DNA from: Narthecium ossifragum
Taxonomy: Eukaryota; Streptophyta; Magnoliopsida; Dioscoreales; Nartheciaceae
Length of the DNA: 64,000 bases
Direction of reading: 5' to 3'
Assembly (NCBI GenBank): GCA_963920575.1
Contig: OY986973.1
Coordinates: forward strand, 18,338,062 to 18,402,061
Shown one piece after another: positions 1 through 11,560 of this stretch; the stretch's first letter is position 1; every line of letters starts with the position of its first letter. The notes under the pieces are model-generated. The model made no database searches, was not told where the DNA came from, and saw only the letters and a list, made by a program, of their open reading frames with translations. Position numbers and translations under genes: made by a program.

Positions 1-78
1 TACAGATGGACTCAAACAACTAATCCTCAATCAAACTACTAATCAAACTAATCCGAAAACCGCCAAATATGGAAAGTC

Positions 79-1664
79 CTAATTAAGGAAAAGCTGCCAA
101 AAAAGGAAAGTTTTACTAAAAAGTGAATTTTCGGGGCTCAGTTTAAGGAATTTCAGGTCGAGACGGCTTGGAACATGGTGGATTGATGATCCCCGATGAT
201 TCTTGTAGGTCTCGGCGACCCGGTCTTTTTGACACCTTATACGCCCCGATCGGACATCGTGATCAAAAGTTATGCCCATTCGACGGTCACAGTTGTCCGG
301 AGACCTGATTCGAACTGACGGAAATCGGATGCGTCTCGACCACCTTGGAAGCACCGGTTCATCTTCTTGACCTGAATCATCCGCCCCAGGTTGGAAAGGA
401 CTCATCCTTGAGTCTGGTTCGGGTTGAAGCCCCATGTAGGGAACCATGTGCTTCACATTGAAAGTATCTAAAATCTTCAGGTGTGCTGGAAGCCGAAGTC
501 GATAAGCATTATCATTAATCTTCTGAAGGATTTCACAAGGCCCAATTTTCTTATCTCCTAATTTGGAATACTCGGTCACTGACAACCGCTCTTTGGTCAA
601 CACGACCCAGACTTGATCATCAACATGAAAGACGACTCGAGGGCGATGCCGATCAGCAACACTTTTATATTGGACGGTGGTAACCTCCAATTAAGCCTTA
701 ATTTGATCCTGAATGGTGTGAAGGTGATCAATCATGTCTTCAGCTCGAAGGTTTTGTCGACCAATCTTGGGAACCGGCATCAGATCCAACACGCCCATCA
801 GACTGGACCCATAAACGACTTCAAAAGGACTCAGACCAGTAGAGCGATTTTTGGACCGATTGAAGGCAAATTAAGCTTGGCTCAGAGCTGCATCTCACAT
901 CGTTGGTCAGCTTCCCGCGAGACTCGTCATAAGGTTGCCAAGGCTTATGTTGACAACTTCAGTCTGACCATTAGTTTGGGGATGATAAACACTGTTGAAA
1001 TTTAATTTGGTCCCCAGCTTTTGCCATAATCACTTCCAGAAATTGCTCATAAAACTTAGTGTCTCGGTCAGAGGTGATGGACCTTGGAATCCCGTGTAAG
1101 CGCACTACCTCTTGAAAGTAAAGGTGAGCAATTCGCGCGACATCCATCGTCTTTCGACAAGCTATGAAGTGAGCCATCTTGGAAAAACGATCAACAACTA
1201 CAAAGATGGAATCCATACCGCGAGGCAGTCCGAGTACAAAGTCCATGCTGGTGTTGATCTACAGCACCTCAGGAATTGGAAGTGGTGTGTAGAGTCCCGC
1301 ATTAGTGGTTGATCCCCGGGACAGTTGGCAGACATGGCATTATTCCACGTACCGGGCCACATCCCTTGGCAGCTTCGGCCAATAGTAGTCTCGAGCTAAA
1401 AGGGCCAACGTCTTGTCTCGACCAAAATGACCTTTTGGTGTAGCTCCTGCAGAATCAGTCCTCGTAGAGAGCAATCGGGCACACAAAGACGCAATCCCCG
1501 GAATAGGAGTCCGTCTTGCAAGGTATAATCGGTGCGCTTGCCCGTCTCTGACCCCAGCATAAACTCGACCAAAGGAAGGATCATCCGGGTAAAGGTCTTT
1601 GAAGTCCTCGAAACCCACCACCTGTGTATGTAGACTAGCCAGGAGATTAGCGCGCCGGCTCAGT
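79..1664 (-). pseudogene. Ty3/gypsy integrase and C-terminal tail (degenerate)
   Basis: Integrase inserts the element cDNA into the host genome. From the high-coordinate end the minus strand shows the end of the RNase H linker, the H2C2 zinc-binding region (about 1340-1450, with HFGRDKTLALLARDYYWPK), the DDE core (971-1246, with [10 protein letters not shown] and later ITSDRDTKF supplying two catalytic Asp), and the tail (79-690) with KLGDKKIGPCEILQKI and FNVKHMVPY. After the second Asp the frame is lost near 970. Further down, the [15 protein letters not shown] segment that should carry the catalytic Glu is only readable across frameshifts. The tail ORF is open for 203 codons. This is a dead copy. 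Confidence 0.88.
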
Positions 1665-3109
1665 TGATTGCTTACAAACGCGTCGTTAAAACCGTTGCAA
1701 ACTCAATCAAGAATAAAATTTATAAACCCTTATTCAAAATACTAAACTATGGGGTAGAATAGTGATGAAATACGGGATTGAACCATAAGGAAAACTTTGA
1801 TTACGAAGGAGAAATCAGAATTAAATCTCGGAACTCTAAACCTAAAGCGAAAAGGATTGATTTGGATTTTTGAAACTGATTAATTAAAACTAGTAAAGAA
1901 AGCGATGTAAAAAGATTGAAATATATTAATGAGAGAAGACTTAGGGATTACTCAATCCATTTTAGTTTCACTTCCTGTATTCTTTAATTATCCTCTTGTT
2001 TTCTTATCTAGACATTATAGATTCATAACTTCTTAAGCTTGCATGAATCCCTAAAAGAAGGAGAGTGTTTTCCAAAGGCATATTTTATCTTCGATTAGCA
2101 TAGATTGTCTTCAAGGTAACCTTAGCACAAGCTGTCGTCATTAAGCATAAAATATCTCATCGGTTATTCACAAACCACATAAAAACCATCCTATATATCT
2201 GTACAATCAATCACTGAAATCAGATAGGACTAAAAGTACGTCAAGGAACTCTGTTCCCTCAACTCTTTTATCATTAAAACCAAATCTATAAGATCATGTC
2301 CAGAAAAAGAATACAAGATTCAACTAGAAAAATACAAGGAAGATCAACTAAAGCTTCATGAGATCCCTAAGTACAGAAATTAGCTACTCATCTTTGTGAT
2401 GGAAGCCATAGATTCGATGAAGAATGATTGGGATCCACGCTGTAACTCCATCTTCTCCAGAGAATGCTCTAAACCCTAATTCTCTCTTTTCTCTCTATAG
2501 GGACCCCCTCATTTTCGGCCAGCAAACACCTTCTTATAGGTGTATTCCCGGGATTAGGGTTTTGGGTTGAGTTGGACCTCTCGTGCAACTCGGATTTCCT
2601 GGTTTAGTTCTGACAGCCTCTTCCGGTCGTGACTGGATTCAACCCGTCCGGAATTCAAAAATGTTCTCAACATGAAAGATGTAGATTAGGAAGGCTTCTG
2701 TCCTGTCTCTAAGCTTTGACATTATTTGGACTTATCTGGAATATGTGACGAATATTCTCCTGAGCGTCGACAGACCAGTTTCCCAACATCTGTTTATCTT
2801 CATATTCTTAAAAACGGCTATTAATTTGTCCATAATCTCACAAAGTGTCCAACATGAAAGTTGGTCATCCTGAAGGCTTCTATAAGTCCTCCAAATTTCA
2901 GGAATTTAGGATTTATCTGGAGAATTTGGTGAATTCTTTTCAAACTGACAGCGGAGCGGCTTAATTTCCACATATTAGTCTTTTTTTGTATTTTCTAACT
3001 TGAATCTTCATTAAACCTGAAATCAACTAATAAACTATCAAATACAAAAACTCTCGGGCTAAAAAAATGCAATTAAGGGGTTTAAGTATGAATATTTAGT
3101 GACTCATCA
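1665..3109 (-). mobile_element. Solo LTR (Athila/Tat-like family 1)
   Basis: The segment is flanked by a perfect 5-bp target-site duplication TCAGT (1660-1664 and 3110-3114). On the minus strand it begins TGATGAGTCACTAAAT, the same start as the LTR at 21078, and no internal retroelement genes are present. It is therefore a solo LTR left by LTR-LTR recombination. It landed in the conserved VADALSRR-type linker between RNase H and integrase of the Ty3 element: VVDAL lies on one side and SRRANLL on the other. It is about 200 bp shorter than the two other family members in the window. Confidence 0.85.
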
Positions 3110-3114
3110 TCAGT

Positions 3115-4485
3115 GCATCAACAACCCGATTCTCCGTGCCCGCCAAGTGCCGGAGAGAGAAGGTGAACTCCTGCAGGTAAGCAAGCACTTCGCATGACGC
3201 CGGTTGAGCTTATGTTGACCATGGAGGAATTTGAGGGCATCATGATCAGTATTCAACACGAACTCACGTTGCACCAAATAGTGCCTCCAATGATTCAGGG
3301 ACTGCACAATAGTGTAAAATTCCATATCATAAGTGGAGTAGTTTTTGGTGGCACATGATAATTTTTCGCTGAAGTATGCTATCGGACATCCTCCTTGGCT
3401 GAGTACACCACCGATGCCTACTCCTGAAGCATCACAATTGACTTCGAAGACCTTCTCGAAATCTGGAAGTGCTAGAACATGTGCTTCGGAGATCCTTTGC
3501 TTCACCATCTGGAAGCTCTCCTCCGCCTCTTCAGTCCACTGGAAATTTCACCCCTTGAGACACTCAGTGATCGGGGCTGTCAATGAACTGAAGTTGTATA
3601 TGAATCGCCTGTAGAAGTAGGCCAACCCATGGAAGTTGCAGATATCGTGTAAGCTCTGTGGTGATGGCCAACTTCAGATTGCCTCCACCTCGGTGCGATC
3701 TGCGCTAATGCCACCTGAAGAAACAATGTAACCATGAAAACAAACCCGGTTAGTTAGAAAGGTGCACTTCTTACGGTTGGCAAACAACAGTTCTTGTCTC
3801 AACGCTTCGAGGACACCTCGCAGACGTGTCATGTGATTCGTCTCAGAAGAACTACATACCAAGATGTCATCGAAGTAAATGACGACAAAATGGCCCATGA
3901 ACGGTCTCAAAACTTGATGCATGAACCTCATGAATGTGATGAGCGCGTTTGATAAGCCGAAAGGCATCACCATCCACTCATATAATCCGTCCTGAGTCTT
4001 GAAAGCTTTTTTCCACTCTTCCCCCGGCCTTAAGCGTATCTGGTGGTAACCACTCTTGAGATCTATTTTCAATAATAGTTTGGAACCTGCCAGTTGGTCA
4101 AGCATGTCATCTAGCCCTGGTATGGGGAATCGGTACTTGATGGTTATCCGATTGATAGCTCTATTCTCAATGCACATCCGCCACAATCCGTCCTTTTTGG
4201 GTACTAGGAGAGTAGGTACAACACAAGGACTGATACTTTCCCGAACATAGCCTCTCTCCATCAATTCCATCACGTACTTCCTCAGCTGTTCGATCTCCTT
4301 TGGGCTCATTCGGTATGCTGGGCGATTGGTTAGGCTAGCTCCCGGAGTCAAGTCTATCTTATGCTGGATCTCTCGTAGTGGAGGTAGTCCAGGGGGCAGT
4401 TCCTACGACATTAGATCAACGAACTCCTCCAGAAGAGGTCTCACCCGGTCGGGAACTTCATCAACAGCTTCTGGTTTGCCTGGCA
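3115..4485 (-). pseudogene. Ty3/gypsy reverse transcriptase and RNase H (degenerate)
   Basis: The two domains copy element RNA into DNA and degrade the RNA strand. RT (3674-4351) shows [41 protein letters not shown] and the catalytic box VIYFDDILV with the FDD aspartates intact. RNase H (3110-3508) shows [38 protein letters not shown] and [13 protein letters not shown]. The two lie in different frames separated by a frameshift near 3510-3670. The upstream linker (4380-4490) carries [21 protein letters not shown] and has a stop near 4400. The catalytic residues visible in RT look good, but the reading frame is broken. Confidence 0.9.
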
Positions 4486-4492
4486 GCATCGC

Positions 4493-4900
4493 CTAGATGA
4501 CCGGCTGCTCCTTCACCTCTTCAAGAAACTGAGATCGTGACAGCATAGTCACAACCCTGTCTTCCTTGGGCTTGGGCCGTGGGTCCTCACGTCTCGGAGC
4601 GAGGGTCAACCGTTTCTCCTTGATCCTCAATGTGTAGGTGTTCCACCTCCCGTCATGGATGACAAACCAATCATATTGCCAGGGTCGGCCCAAAAGTAGG
4701 TGGCATGCATCCATGGTAACCACATCACACCATACACTATCTTGATAATTAGAACCAATGGAAAAAAAACACAAAGCAGTGTTTATCGACCTTTACCTCA
4801 CTGCCACGTTTGAGGCAGGATAACCGGTGAGGAACAGGATGGGACTCCATTGGAAGTTGTAGCTTAGACACCGCCTCATCTGCTATGACGTTCTCACAGC
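4493..4900 (-). pseudogene. Ty3/gypsy aspartic protease region (catalytic motif lost)
   Basis: The minus strand encodes the C-terminal half of a Ty3-type retropepsin: CDVVTMDACHLLLGRPWQYD followed by HDGRWNTYTL. Upstream in another frame are EAVSKLQLPMESHPVPHRL, typical of the segment following the active site. The D-S/T-G catalytic triplet expected just before is not recognisable, since the position reads SILSCENV. The zinc-knuckle part of gag normally present upstream is also missing. This suggests an internal deletion joining gag to protease. Confidence 0.75.
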
Positions 4901-5290
4901 TTAGTATACTCTTCAACAGATCGTGTACCCTGGCGTAAGGTATGAAGTTTATGAAAGAGGGACTGATTATATCCAAAAGGAAGGAAGTGCTCTTTCATCT
5001 TTTTTTATCTTTTCCCAGCTTCGGATTTTGTCCTTCTGCTGCTTCTCCCGAACCCTCTTCAGTTGTTCCCACCATGTCGAAGCTCGACCCTTTTTTTTGA
5101 TAGACACCAACTTCACCTTGATGTCGTCAGGTACTTCTCAAAACTCAAATATACGTTCAATCTGATGAAGCCAGTCAATAAAAATCTCCGTTTCCAATCC
5201 TCTCGCGAACTCAAGTAGATCCACCTTGAATCCGTAATCCATGGAACGATCACGCTGGTTATGGTGTCGAAACGGAGGTTGGTCACCATC
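4900..5290 (-). pseudogene. Ty3/gypsy gag fragment
   Basis: Reading the minus strand gives MDYGFKVDLLEFARGLETE, FIDWLHQIERIFEF, a stop, then KVKLVSIKKKGRASTWWEQL and WEKIKKKMKEHFLP. These are hallmarks of the retrotrans_gag capsid domain in plant Ty3 elements. The first part of the ORF is absent because the solo LTR at 5295 begins there, and the 3' part lacks the CCHC knuckle. One in-frame stop interrupts it. Confidence 0.82.
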
Positions 5291-5459
5291 CTATTGTAAG
5301 GGCCTTAGTGTAATTTCTGGGTTTTATGTAAATTTGAGGGGTTTTCGTTTAATTTGAAGTTTTGCAGGGGGTTTTCTGCAAAACTCCCCACCCACTCCAC
5401 CGACCCTCTCTTCTTCCCCCGATATTTCTTTCTCTCTCTTCACTCTCACCTCACTCAAC

Positions 5460-5620
5460 TTGAAACAAGAGAGAGAGAGAGAGATCCGGAGAGAGACCGG
5501 GAGAGAGATCGAGAGAGAGAAATCACGGGGGAGAGAGAGGGAGTGGGAGGAGGAAGAGAGATCGCCGGCGCCGGAGAAGGAAGAGAAGAAAGGAGGAAGA
5601 AACCGGGAGGAGAGGTGGAA
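5460..5620 (+). repeat. GA-rich low-complexity tract
   Basis: Long runs of GAGAGAGA interrupted by CCG and TCG triplets make all frames open here. Overlapping ORFs on both strands are artefacts of the composition. Confidence 0.85.
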
Positions 5621-6964
5621 CTCGCCGAAGAAAAAGGGTAGATCCGACGGATACCTCGCCGGATTTTGGTTCCTTCTTGGCTCAGGTGAGCTCTTGTCCC
5701 CTTTCCCCTCCGATCTCTTCTCTTGGTGCGTTTTTTCGGTGATTTTCGGGTGGTCTTGGTGGTTTTCCGGCGTCGGGTTGTCGGAGATGATGCCGGGGAC
5801 GGCGTTGGGGGTTTTCCCCTGGCGACTGCAGCGCCGGAGGAAGAATCCCAGCGGTCCAAGGCATCTCTCCGACCCCCTTCTTTGGCTTTGTTTTTGGTCG
5901 GGATGCCCCTGTTCCTCCATCCCGCCATGTTTTCCGGTGAGGTTCCGGCCGGCCTTTCTCTGGCCATGGTTGTCGACCTCCCTCTTGACCTTGTGCCAGG
6001 GATAGCTAGTAGCTTCCCTCCTCCTCTGGTAGTTGTCTTCCCGGTGCTTAAACACCCCGGTTTGAAGATCCGACGGAGCTCCAGCGCGAGCTCAGGCGTT
6101 CTTCCTGGGGAGGATGGCGATGTTGTGCGCGTGTGCAGCTACTGCCTTGGTGCGCTGGCCAGCACCCTGTGCGCAGCCTTTCGACGCCCGTCTTCGTCTT
6201 TTTCTGGGTTGTTTCAATCTGTCTTCCAAGCTCTACCTGACCGCTTTCGGTGTTTTTGTGCTTTAGGCGATCGGGTGAGCGGCCATGAGGGGTTGGAGCA
6301 GGGCGTGGACCCCCGGACTTAAGGAGCGCATCGACTATTCTTTTGAGGTAGGAGTTACCTCTTAGGGATTTGTATGAATCATGCTATGCTGTGTTGCTAT
6401 GATGATTTATGTGACAGTGTCTTATTGTGTGTGTGCACTCTGTTTGAGATGTGTTTATGATAAATTATGTTCCAGCTGGACTGTGAATTGTTGGGCTGGT
6501 TAAGCCCTGTATCTGCTGGATTATACTATGTATGCCATCATGCATGTTATGTTTTCCTTGTGCTGTGATGTCATACTATGAGAAGTTTGGAGTTATATGA
6601 TGTTATAACATGTTGGGGCTGGCAGAGTCTTATATTTACAATTAAGGGTATGTTATGCTATATAACTACCTGAAAATATGAGCTATGAATGAAGGTTATG
6701 CTATGTTATTCTTGTTTTGTATGCATTGAGAACTTATGAACTATTATATTTGTTTATTATTATGTATCTGATTTTTGCATACATGCTAGGAATGTCAGGC
6801 TGTCTTAGGACAGGGATTGTGGTTGGGACTAGTCATGTCATGTAGCTAGACTAGTCAAAGTCTAGGGGATATGTCGACGAGTTGACGGATGGATTTTGAT
6901 CTCCGTATGTCGACCAAGGACTTTGACTTGACTCGAGGTTTTGATCTGACTTGAAAGTGTGTTG

Positions 6965-7240
6965 CCTATACTAGTATACTGAGGCCTGTATAGAGTCTAT
7001 AGGGGTCTGGGCGAGCAATGACGGCCGGAAGTGGTGATTGTGTGTGTAAGTCTTACCCAGATTAGCCAGACCATACTAGGATCAGTAAGCTAGTATAGGA
7101 TGTTGTACCTATACTAGTATACTGGGGTTGGGTATAGAGTTTATAGGGGTATGGGCGAGCATTGACGGCCGGACGCGGCGACTGTGCGTGTAAGACTTAC
7201 CCATACTAGCCAGACCATACCTGGGCAGTATACTAGGATA
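6965..7240 (+). repeat. 143-bp tandem duplication inside the LTR
   Basis: Two diverged copies start with CCTATACTAGTATACTG at 6965 and 7108. Both contain TAGAGT(C/T)TATAGGGG, GACGGCCGGA and a TAAG(T/A)CTTACCCA segment. The period is 143 bp. Confidence 0.85.
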
Positions 7241-7750
7241 GGTGGGTGTACACCAGTGTCCTAGAGTGTGCCAGGTGACTCCTACTGGGCTTTCGAGCTC
7301 ATGTTGCTTGGGTTTTTGTTGTGCAGGAGGTAGGCCCGAGGCCAGTACACCCCTTGGAGGTGGTGAGCAGTGACGAGGCGTCATTTTTGTATTTATTGTT
7401 GAGAGTTAGTTTTGTAGTAGGTGGAGAGATATGGGTTGTATCCCAAAGTTTGTTTGTACTCTACCTAAACTCTCAATTTGTGTTGTTGACGCCTGTATAT
7501 GTGTTGAAAAAATCTGGAGAAATTGTATATTGTTATCTCGTGGCTCAAACCTGTATTTGATGACTATAACCCTGTGTACATGAAAGAAAGAGATGTGAAT
7601 GTTTTAAATACTAGTTGAGTTATTATATGATGTGTGGTTGTATTTATTAACAGGTTGTAATAGTGATCTCACGTGCCCGTGCTCAAGGGTCATGCCGAAA
7701 TTTTTGAGAAATTTGGGTTATTTTATATTAAATTGGGGCGGGGCGTGACA

Positions 7751-8049
7751 CCTAATTAAGGAAAAACTGCCAAAAAAGAAAAGTTTTACTAAAAAGTGAA
7801 TTTTCGAGGCTCAGCTTAAGGAATTTGGGGTTGAGACGGCTTGGTGATGGTGGATCGATGATCCCCGATGATTCTTGTAGGTCTCGGCAAGTCGGTCGTT
7901 TTGACCCCTCATACGCCCCGATCGGTCATCGTGATCAAAAGTTATGCCCATCCGACGGTCACAGTTGTCCGGAGACCTTATTCGAACTGACGGAAACTGG
8001 ATGCGTCTCGACCCTTGGAAGCACCGGTTCATCTTCTTGACCTGCATCA
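7751..8049 (-). mobile_element. Second Ty3/gypsy 3'-end fragment
   Basis: This stretch is closely similar to 79-377 in the same orientation: both start CCTAATTAAGGAAAA and continue through the RIRSPDNCDRRMGITFDHD tail coding segment. It ends abruptly near 8049, where LINE endonuclease sequence begins. It is a separate copy of the Ty3 tail and is not the missing 5' end of the element at 1-5290. Confidence 0.85.
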
Positions 8050-8494
8050 CCTTTCCAAAACTTGACTTCCAGTTTTAATTCCTTCACGTTCCCTGTCGGA
8101 GGCCTCCCCCAAATTTGTTGCACTAGTGATTGAAAGGCGTCAGTTGAAATCCAAAAATTTCGCAGTCGAAATATGCCAGGACTAGCATGAGCACTCCTGA
8201 AGCCAGATGTGACAAGCAATGGGCAGTGGTCAAAAGCAACCCTCGGAATATGTCGGACAATAGTTCATGGGATCATCATCTGTAACCTCGATAGAGAATT
8301 CAAACGAGTGCCCTATGCGTTTCTCTTGAGCAGCTGACGCCATGACATTGAAGTCACCAATGATGAGATGAGGGATCTCAAGCTCCTTGATCCTGGAGAC
8401 ATGTGTCCAAAGTCTCTTCCACCTGTGATTGCTCGGAGCAACATACAGAGCAGTAAGAAACCACTGCCCATCATTGTCTGACGTGACCAAGGCT
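8050..8494 (-). pseudogene. LINE C ORF2 endonuclease, C-terminal part
   Basis: The endonuclease nicks target DNA to prime LINE insertion. The minus strand shows FLTALYVAPSNHRWKRLW, IPHLIIGDFNVMAS (the conserved GDFN active-site motif) and, after a frameshift, the region before LVTSGFRS and GIFRLRNFWISTDAFQ. It continues the fragment at 13356-13640 across the LTR-element insertion. Confidence 0.85.
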
Positions 8495-8499
8495 TGAAC

Positions 8500-9642
8500 T
8501 GTTAGAAAAGAAATTTTGACCGTTGACCGAGACTGTAATCAAGGTCAAAATCTATTTCCACATTCGAAAATCAAGAGATTGTGGTTTAGTTCAACTCCTT
8601 CGAATGATCGAATCAGAGGTGTTGAAGTATACAAATAAGTTATTTGGTTGATGATGGAGTTGATGGAAATGAAAAATGAAATGGAAAATGAAAAATGGGA
8701 AATGGAAGATGGAAAATGTGATTCTATAGTAAATCTACTCTTAGGAAATTATAGATCTACTCCTAGGAAATTAATTATGGTAGCACTACTCCTAGAAAAA
8801 TATGATAATTCTACTCCTATGGAAGAGATTAGTGTAGCACTACTCCTAGAAATGAAGGACTTCAATGCATGAATTTAAAGGAAAGGAAAATGCTTCATTA
8901 AGATAAAATAAGCCTACATTGATAAATAAAAGGTTACATAAAGATAAAAAGCTTGTTTGCTTTGATGGCCGGGGCCCGTTTTCCTTCTTCCTCTTGGCTA
9001 TTTATAGAGTTTCTAGTAACCACTTTTGAACTGTCAGAACTGCCTTAAACTGTTTTGAACTGCTCTGAACTGCATAACTGAGCGATATCTTCAGCTAGTT
9101 ACGAAATTGCCATTAGGTAGAGCTTCTTGTCTTCTACTGCGATTTGGCCGATGATGACCTTGGAATTTGATGAAAGTCTGAACATGAAAGTTGTAGGTCT
9201 TCGAATTATCTTTCTATCGGTCTAAAAACCAAGTCATTTGGACATCGTATGAGAACGTTATCGCCAAAATGGTCGACACATATCGATATCTTATTAAAAT
9301 AATCAGCCAAAATATGGCCAATAGACTTTTGGCCGATGGAGAATCTGGCCGATTGGATTTGGACATTTGGTCTTATTTACCAATTTGCCACTGAACACTT
9401 TGGTTATCCGTTTGACACACTAAATGATGGAATCTGAAGATCTTGTCAACAACAAAGTTGTAGATCTTTTCGTCCTTTGTCCAATCGTTCAAGAATCGGT
9501 CAATTTCCATAATTGATGTATAAGTTATGGCTAAAATACTTCAGTTGTGTCAATATTGAAGTATCTTTTGGTCGATTGGCAATATTTACGAAATTGCCAT
9601 TGATCTTGTTAATCGCCCAGATGGCTATATTTATATCTAACA
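8500..9642 (-). repeat. 3' LTR of the non-autonomous element
   Basis: The 1143-bp LTR starts TGTTAGAAAAG and ends ATATCTAACA. It is closely matched by 12234-13350 with small indels, for example an extra direct segment near 9310-9340. It contains several short Lys/Met/Glu-rich ORFs shared with the other LTR, with no recognisable domain. Confidence 0.92.
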
Positions 9643-9657
9643 TTTTGCCCCCCGGTC
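9643..9657 (-). other. Polypurine tract
   Basis: On the minus strand the bases just before the 3' LTR read GACCGGGGGGCAAAA. This is a purine-rich plus-strand primer typical of LTR elements and it fixes the orientation. Confidence 0.7.
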
Positions 9658-9997
9658 TTTTTAAAAATAGAAAAATTTTGTAAAGACCTTATTCTGTTGG
9701 CCAATTTGGGCGATTTCGTCGGCCATATGAACGATTTTGTCGGTCAATTGAGTCGTCCATAAAATATATTTTATTAGTCATTTGCCCAATATACTTGTTT
9801 TATGGCAAATGACGGTCAGCCATGAGGAGGATAATCGGCCTCGTCTTTTATGATAGATCATCAAAGTTTCAGTTTTTTGGTCGATCATGTGCATCACTAT
9901 GATCATTTGCTTCATGACCTTTTTTATACTCAATCAATCATCTGTGTTGACCATTATTGGTAGATCACTTTTATAAGTCCATGGCCGATCAACCTTT

Positions 9998-10145
9998 GGC
10001 CGATGACCAATTCTTTATCGCTCAGCTTTGGCTGATGACCAATTTTTTATCGCTCGGCTTTGGCCGATGACCAATTTTTATCGCTCAGTTTTGGCCGATG
10101 ACCAATTTTTTATCGCTCAGCTTTGGCCGATGACCAATGTTTTAT
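9998..10145 (+). repeat. 32-bp minisatellite, five copies
   Basis: The word GGCCGATGACCAATTTTT followed by TATCGCTCAGCTTT recurs with starts of the GATGACC core at about 10002, 10034, 10066, 10097 and 10129. It leads into the GATGAGCAA-rich interior of the element. Confidence 0.85.
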
Positions 10146-11560
10146 CGAGGTGAAGAATGGCCGATATCGGCCAATGAGCAATGTTGGGCGTTGAGCAAAG
10201 CTGGGCGATGGTCTTCGTCGGGCGATAAGCAAAGCTGGCCGATGAGTAAGGTTGGTCGATGAGCAATGTTTTATCGATGAGCAAAGCTGGGATGGTGTTC
10301 GCAATGGGCGACGGACGACGAGGGAAGCTCTGTTTCTTTTTTTCGTCTTCCGCGATGGGTGACGAGGAAGCGTCGTCGACCAATGGACGATGTTTGATGG
10401 CTATTGCTCTGTTCCTTCCATGATGGGTGATGAACAAGAGGTAGCCGTTGATGGGCGATGGGTTGATGAGCTATCGTCGTCGAGCAATGTTGATGATGGG
10501 TGATGCTTTGTTCTCTTCCTCCGCAGTGGGCGATGAGGGATAGCTGTCGAGCAATGTCAGCCGATGAACAAGCTTGGCCGATGAGCAAGCTTGGCCGTTA
10601 ATGGTCGTCGACGGGCGATGAAGGGTGCTCTGCTTTTCCGTCTTCCGCGATGGGCGACGATCGGGGTGGTGAAAGAGCAAGGGTGACAAGGATGGAGATG
10701 GAGTCCAGGGGTGAGGGAGGCGAACACCGGCCTCGGATCCATCAGATCGCCGTCGACCAATGAACGATAGGTGATGAAGGGTGCTCTGCTTCCCTTCTTC
10801 CGCAATGGACAATGAGGAATCGCCATCGACCAATGGATGATGGGTGATGAGCGATCGACGACGGACGATGACGGTGGCCTGGTTGCTGAGCAACGATGAC
10901 CGTCGATGAGGAATGATGGAGGTGATGGCCGATATCGGTCTTGCTTGTATTGGGCGATGAAGATGATGGAGGTAATGGCCGATATCGATCTTGCTTGTAT
11001 TGGCCGATGAAGATGATGGACGATGAGCAATAGGACGTTGATGGTCGATGAAGAAAGGCTGGGCGATGGTCATCGACGATGATGAGCGATGGTCTTTGAT
11101 GGGCGATGAAGAAAGGTGAGTGATGAGCTTCGATGGGCGATGAAGAAAGCTGAGCGATGAGCTTCGACGTCGACCAATGGGCGATGAACAAAACTGAGCG
11201 ATGAGGAATCTGAGCGATGAGGAATCGTCGTTGACCAATGGGCGATGAAGGATGGCCGATAAGAAAGTTGGCCGATGAGAAGGCTCAATGAGCCATCGAC
11301 AATGATGAGTTATGAGTAATGAACGATGAGTGAGGATGGGCGATGCTCTGTTCTCCTCCCCCAATGGCGATAGATGGCCGTCCTTCCAACCGATGGGATC
11401 CTTGAGGCCGATGTAGGGCCGGCACGGCGATGAGGGATCCTCTGTTCTTCCCAACGACGATGGGTTGTTGTCCTCCCAACCAATGGGATCCTTCCGCCGG
11501 GGTTGGGTTGGCACGGCGATGAGCGCCCTGTTTTCCTTCCCAACGGCGATAGCGACTGCG
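10146..11560 (-). repeat. Low-complexity interior with long compositional ORFs
   Basis: Hundreds of bases are built from variants of CGATGGGCGATGAGCAAAG. On the minus strand this gives overlapping ORFs of up to 347 codons in different frames, rich in His, Arg, Pro, Ser and Ile (repeats such as AHRPSSSPI). No domain is visible and neighbouring frames are equally open. The ORFs are therefore best explained by composition, although expression as a low-complexity protein is not excluded. Confidence 0.7.

Larger units (their letters stand above)
1..5290 (-). mobile_element. Ty3/gypsy LTR retrotransposon, 5'-truncated and degenerate
   Basis: Read on the minus strand from 5290 down to 79, this block gives gag, protease, reverse transcriptase, RNase H, integrase and an integrase tail in the Ty3/gypsy order. 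The first ~78 bases of the window resemble the LTR-like sequence next to the related copy at 39.5-39.9 kb, so they are probably the start of the 3' LTR. The 5' LTR, leader and the beginning of gag are missing: gag is cut where the LTR at 5295 begins. Several frameshifts and stops make the copy non-functional. A solo LTR of another family (1665-3109) splits RNase H from integrase. Chromovirus-like lineage is a guess from the tail sequence. Confidence 0.9.
5295..7750 (+). mobile_element. Large solo LTR, TGTAAGGGCC...GGGGCGTGACA type
   Basis: The segment starts TGTAAGGGCCTTAG and ends GGGGCGGGGCGTGACA, with the usual TG...CA termini. Flanking 5-mers are CCTAT and CCTAA, a one-mismatch target duplication. 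It has the same architecture as the LTRs at 42849, 48740 and 57120: a GA/CT-rich block, then a GC-rich block, then a TG-rich block, then a G-rich end. ORFs in the 5350-6320 stretch are open in several frames on both strands because of GA-rich low complexity and show no domain. A 143-bp tandem duplication lies inside. It separates two unrelated parts of Ty3 elements. Confidence 0.7.

Noticed and set aside
5324..6322. Overlapping ORFs of 170-243 codons on both strands
   Set aside because: All frames are open because of the GA/CT-rich and GC-rich composition of a solo LTR. No domain, start context or splice structure supports coding.
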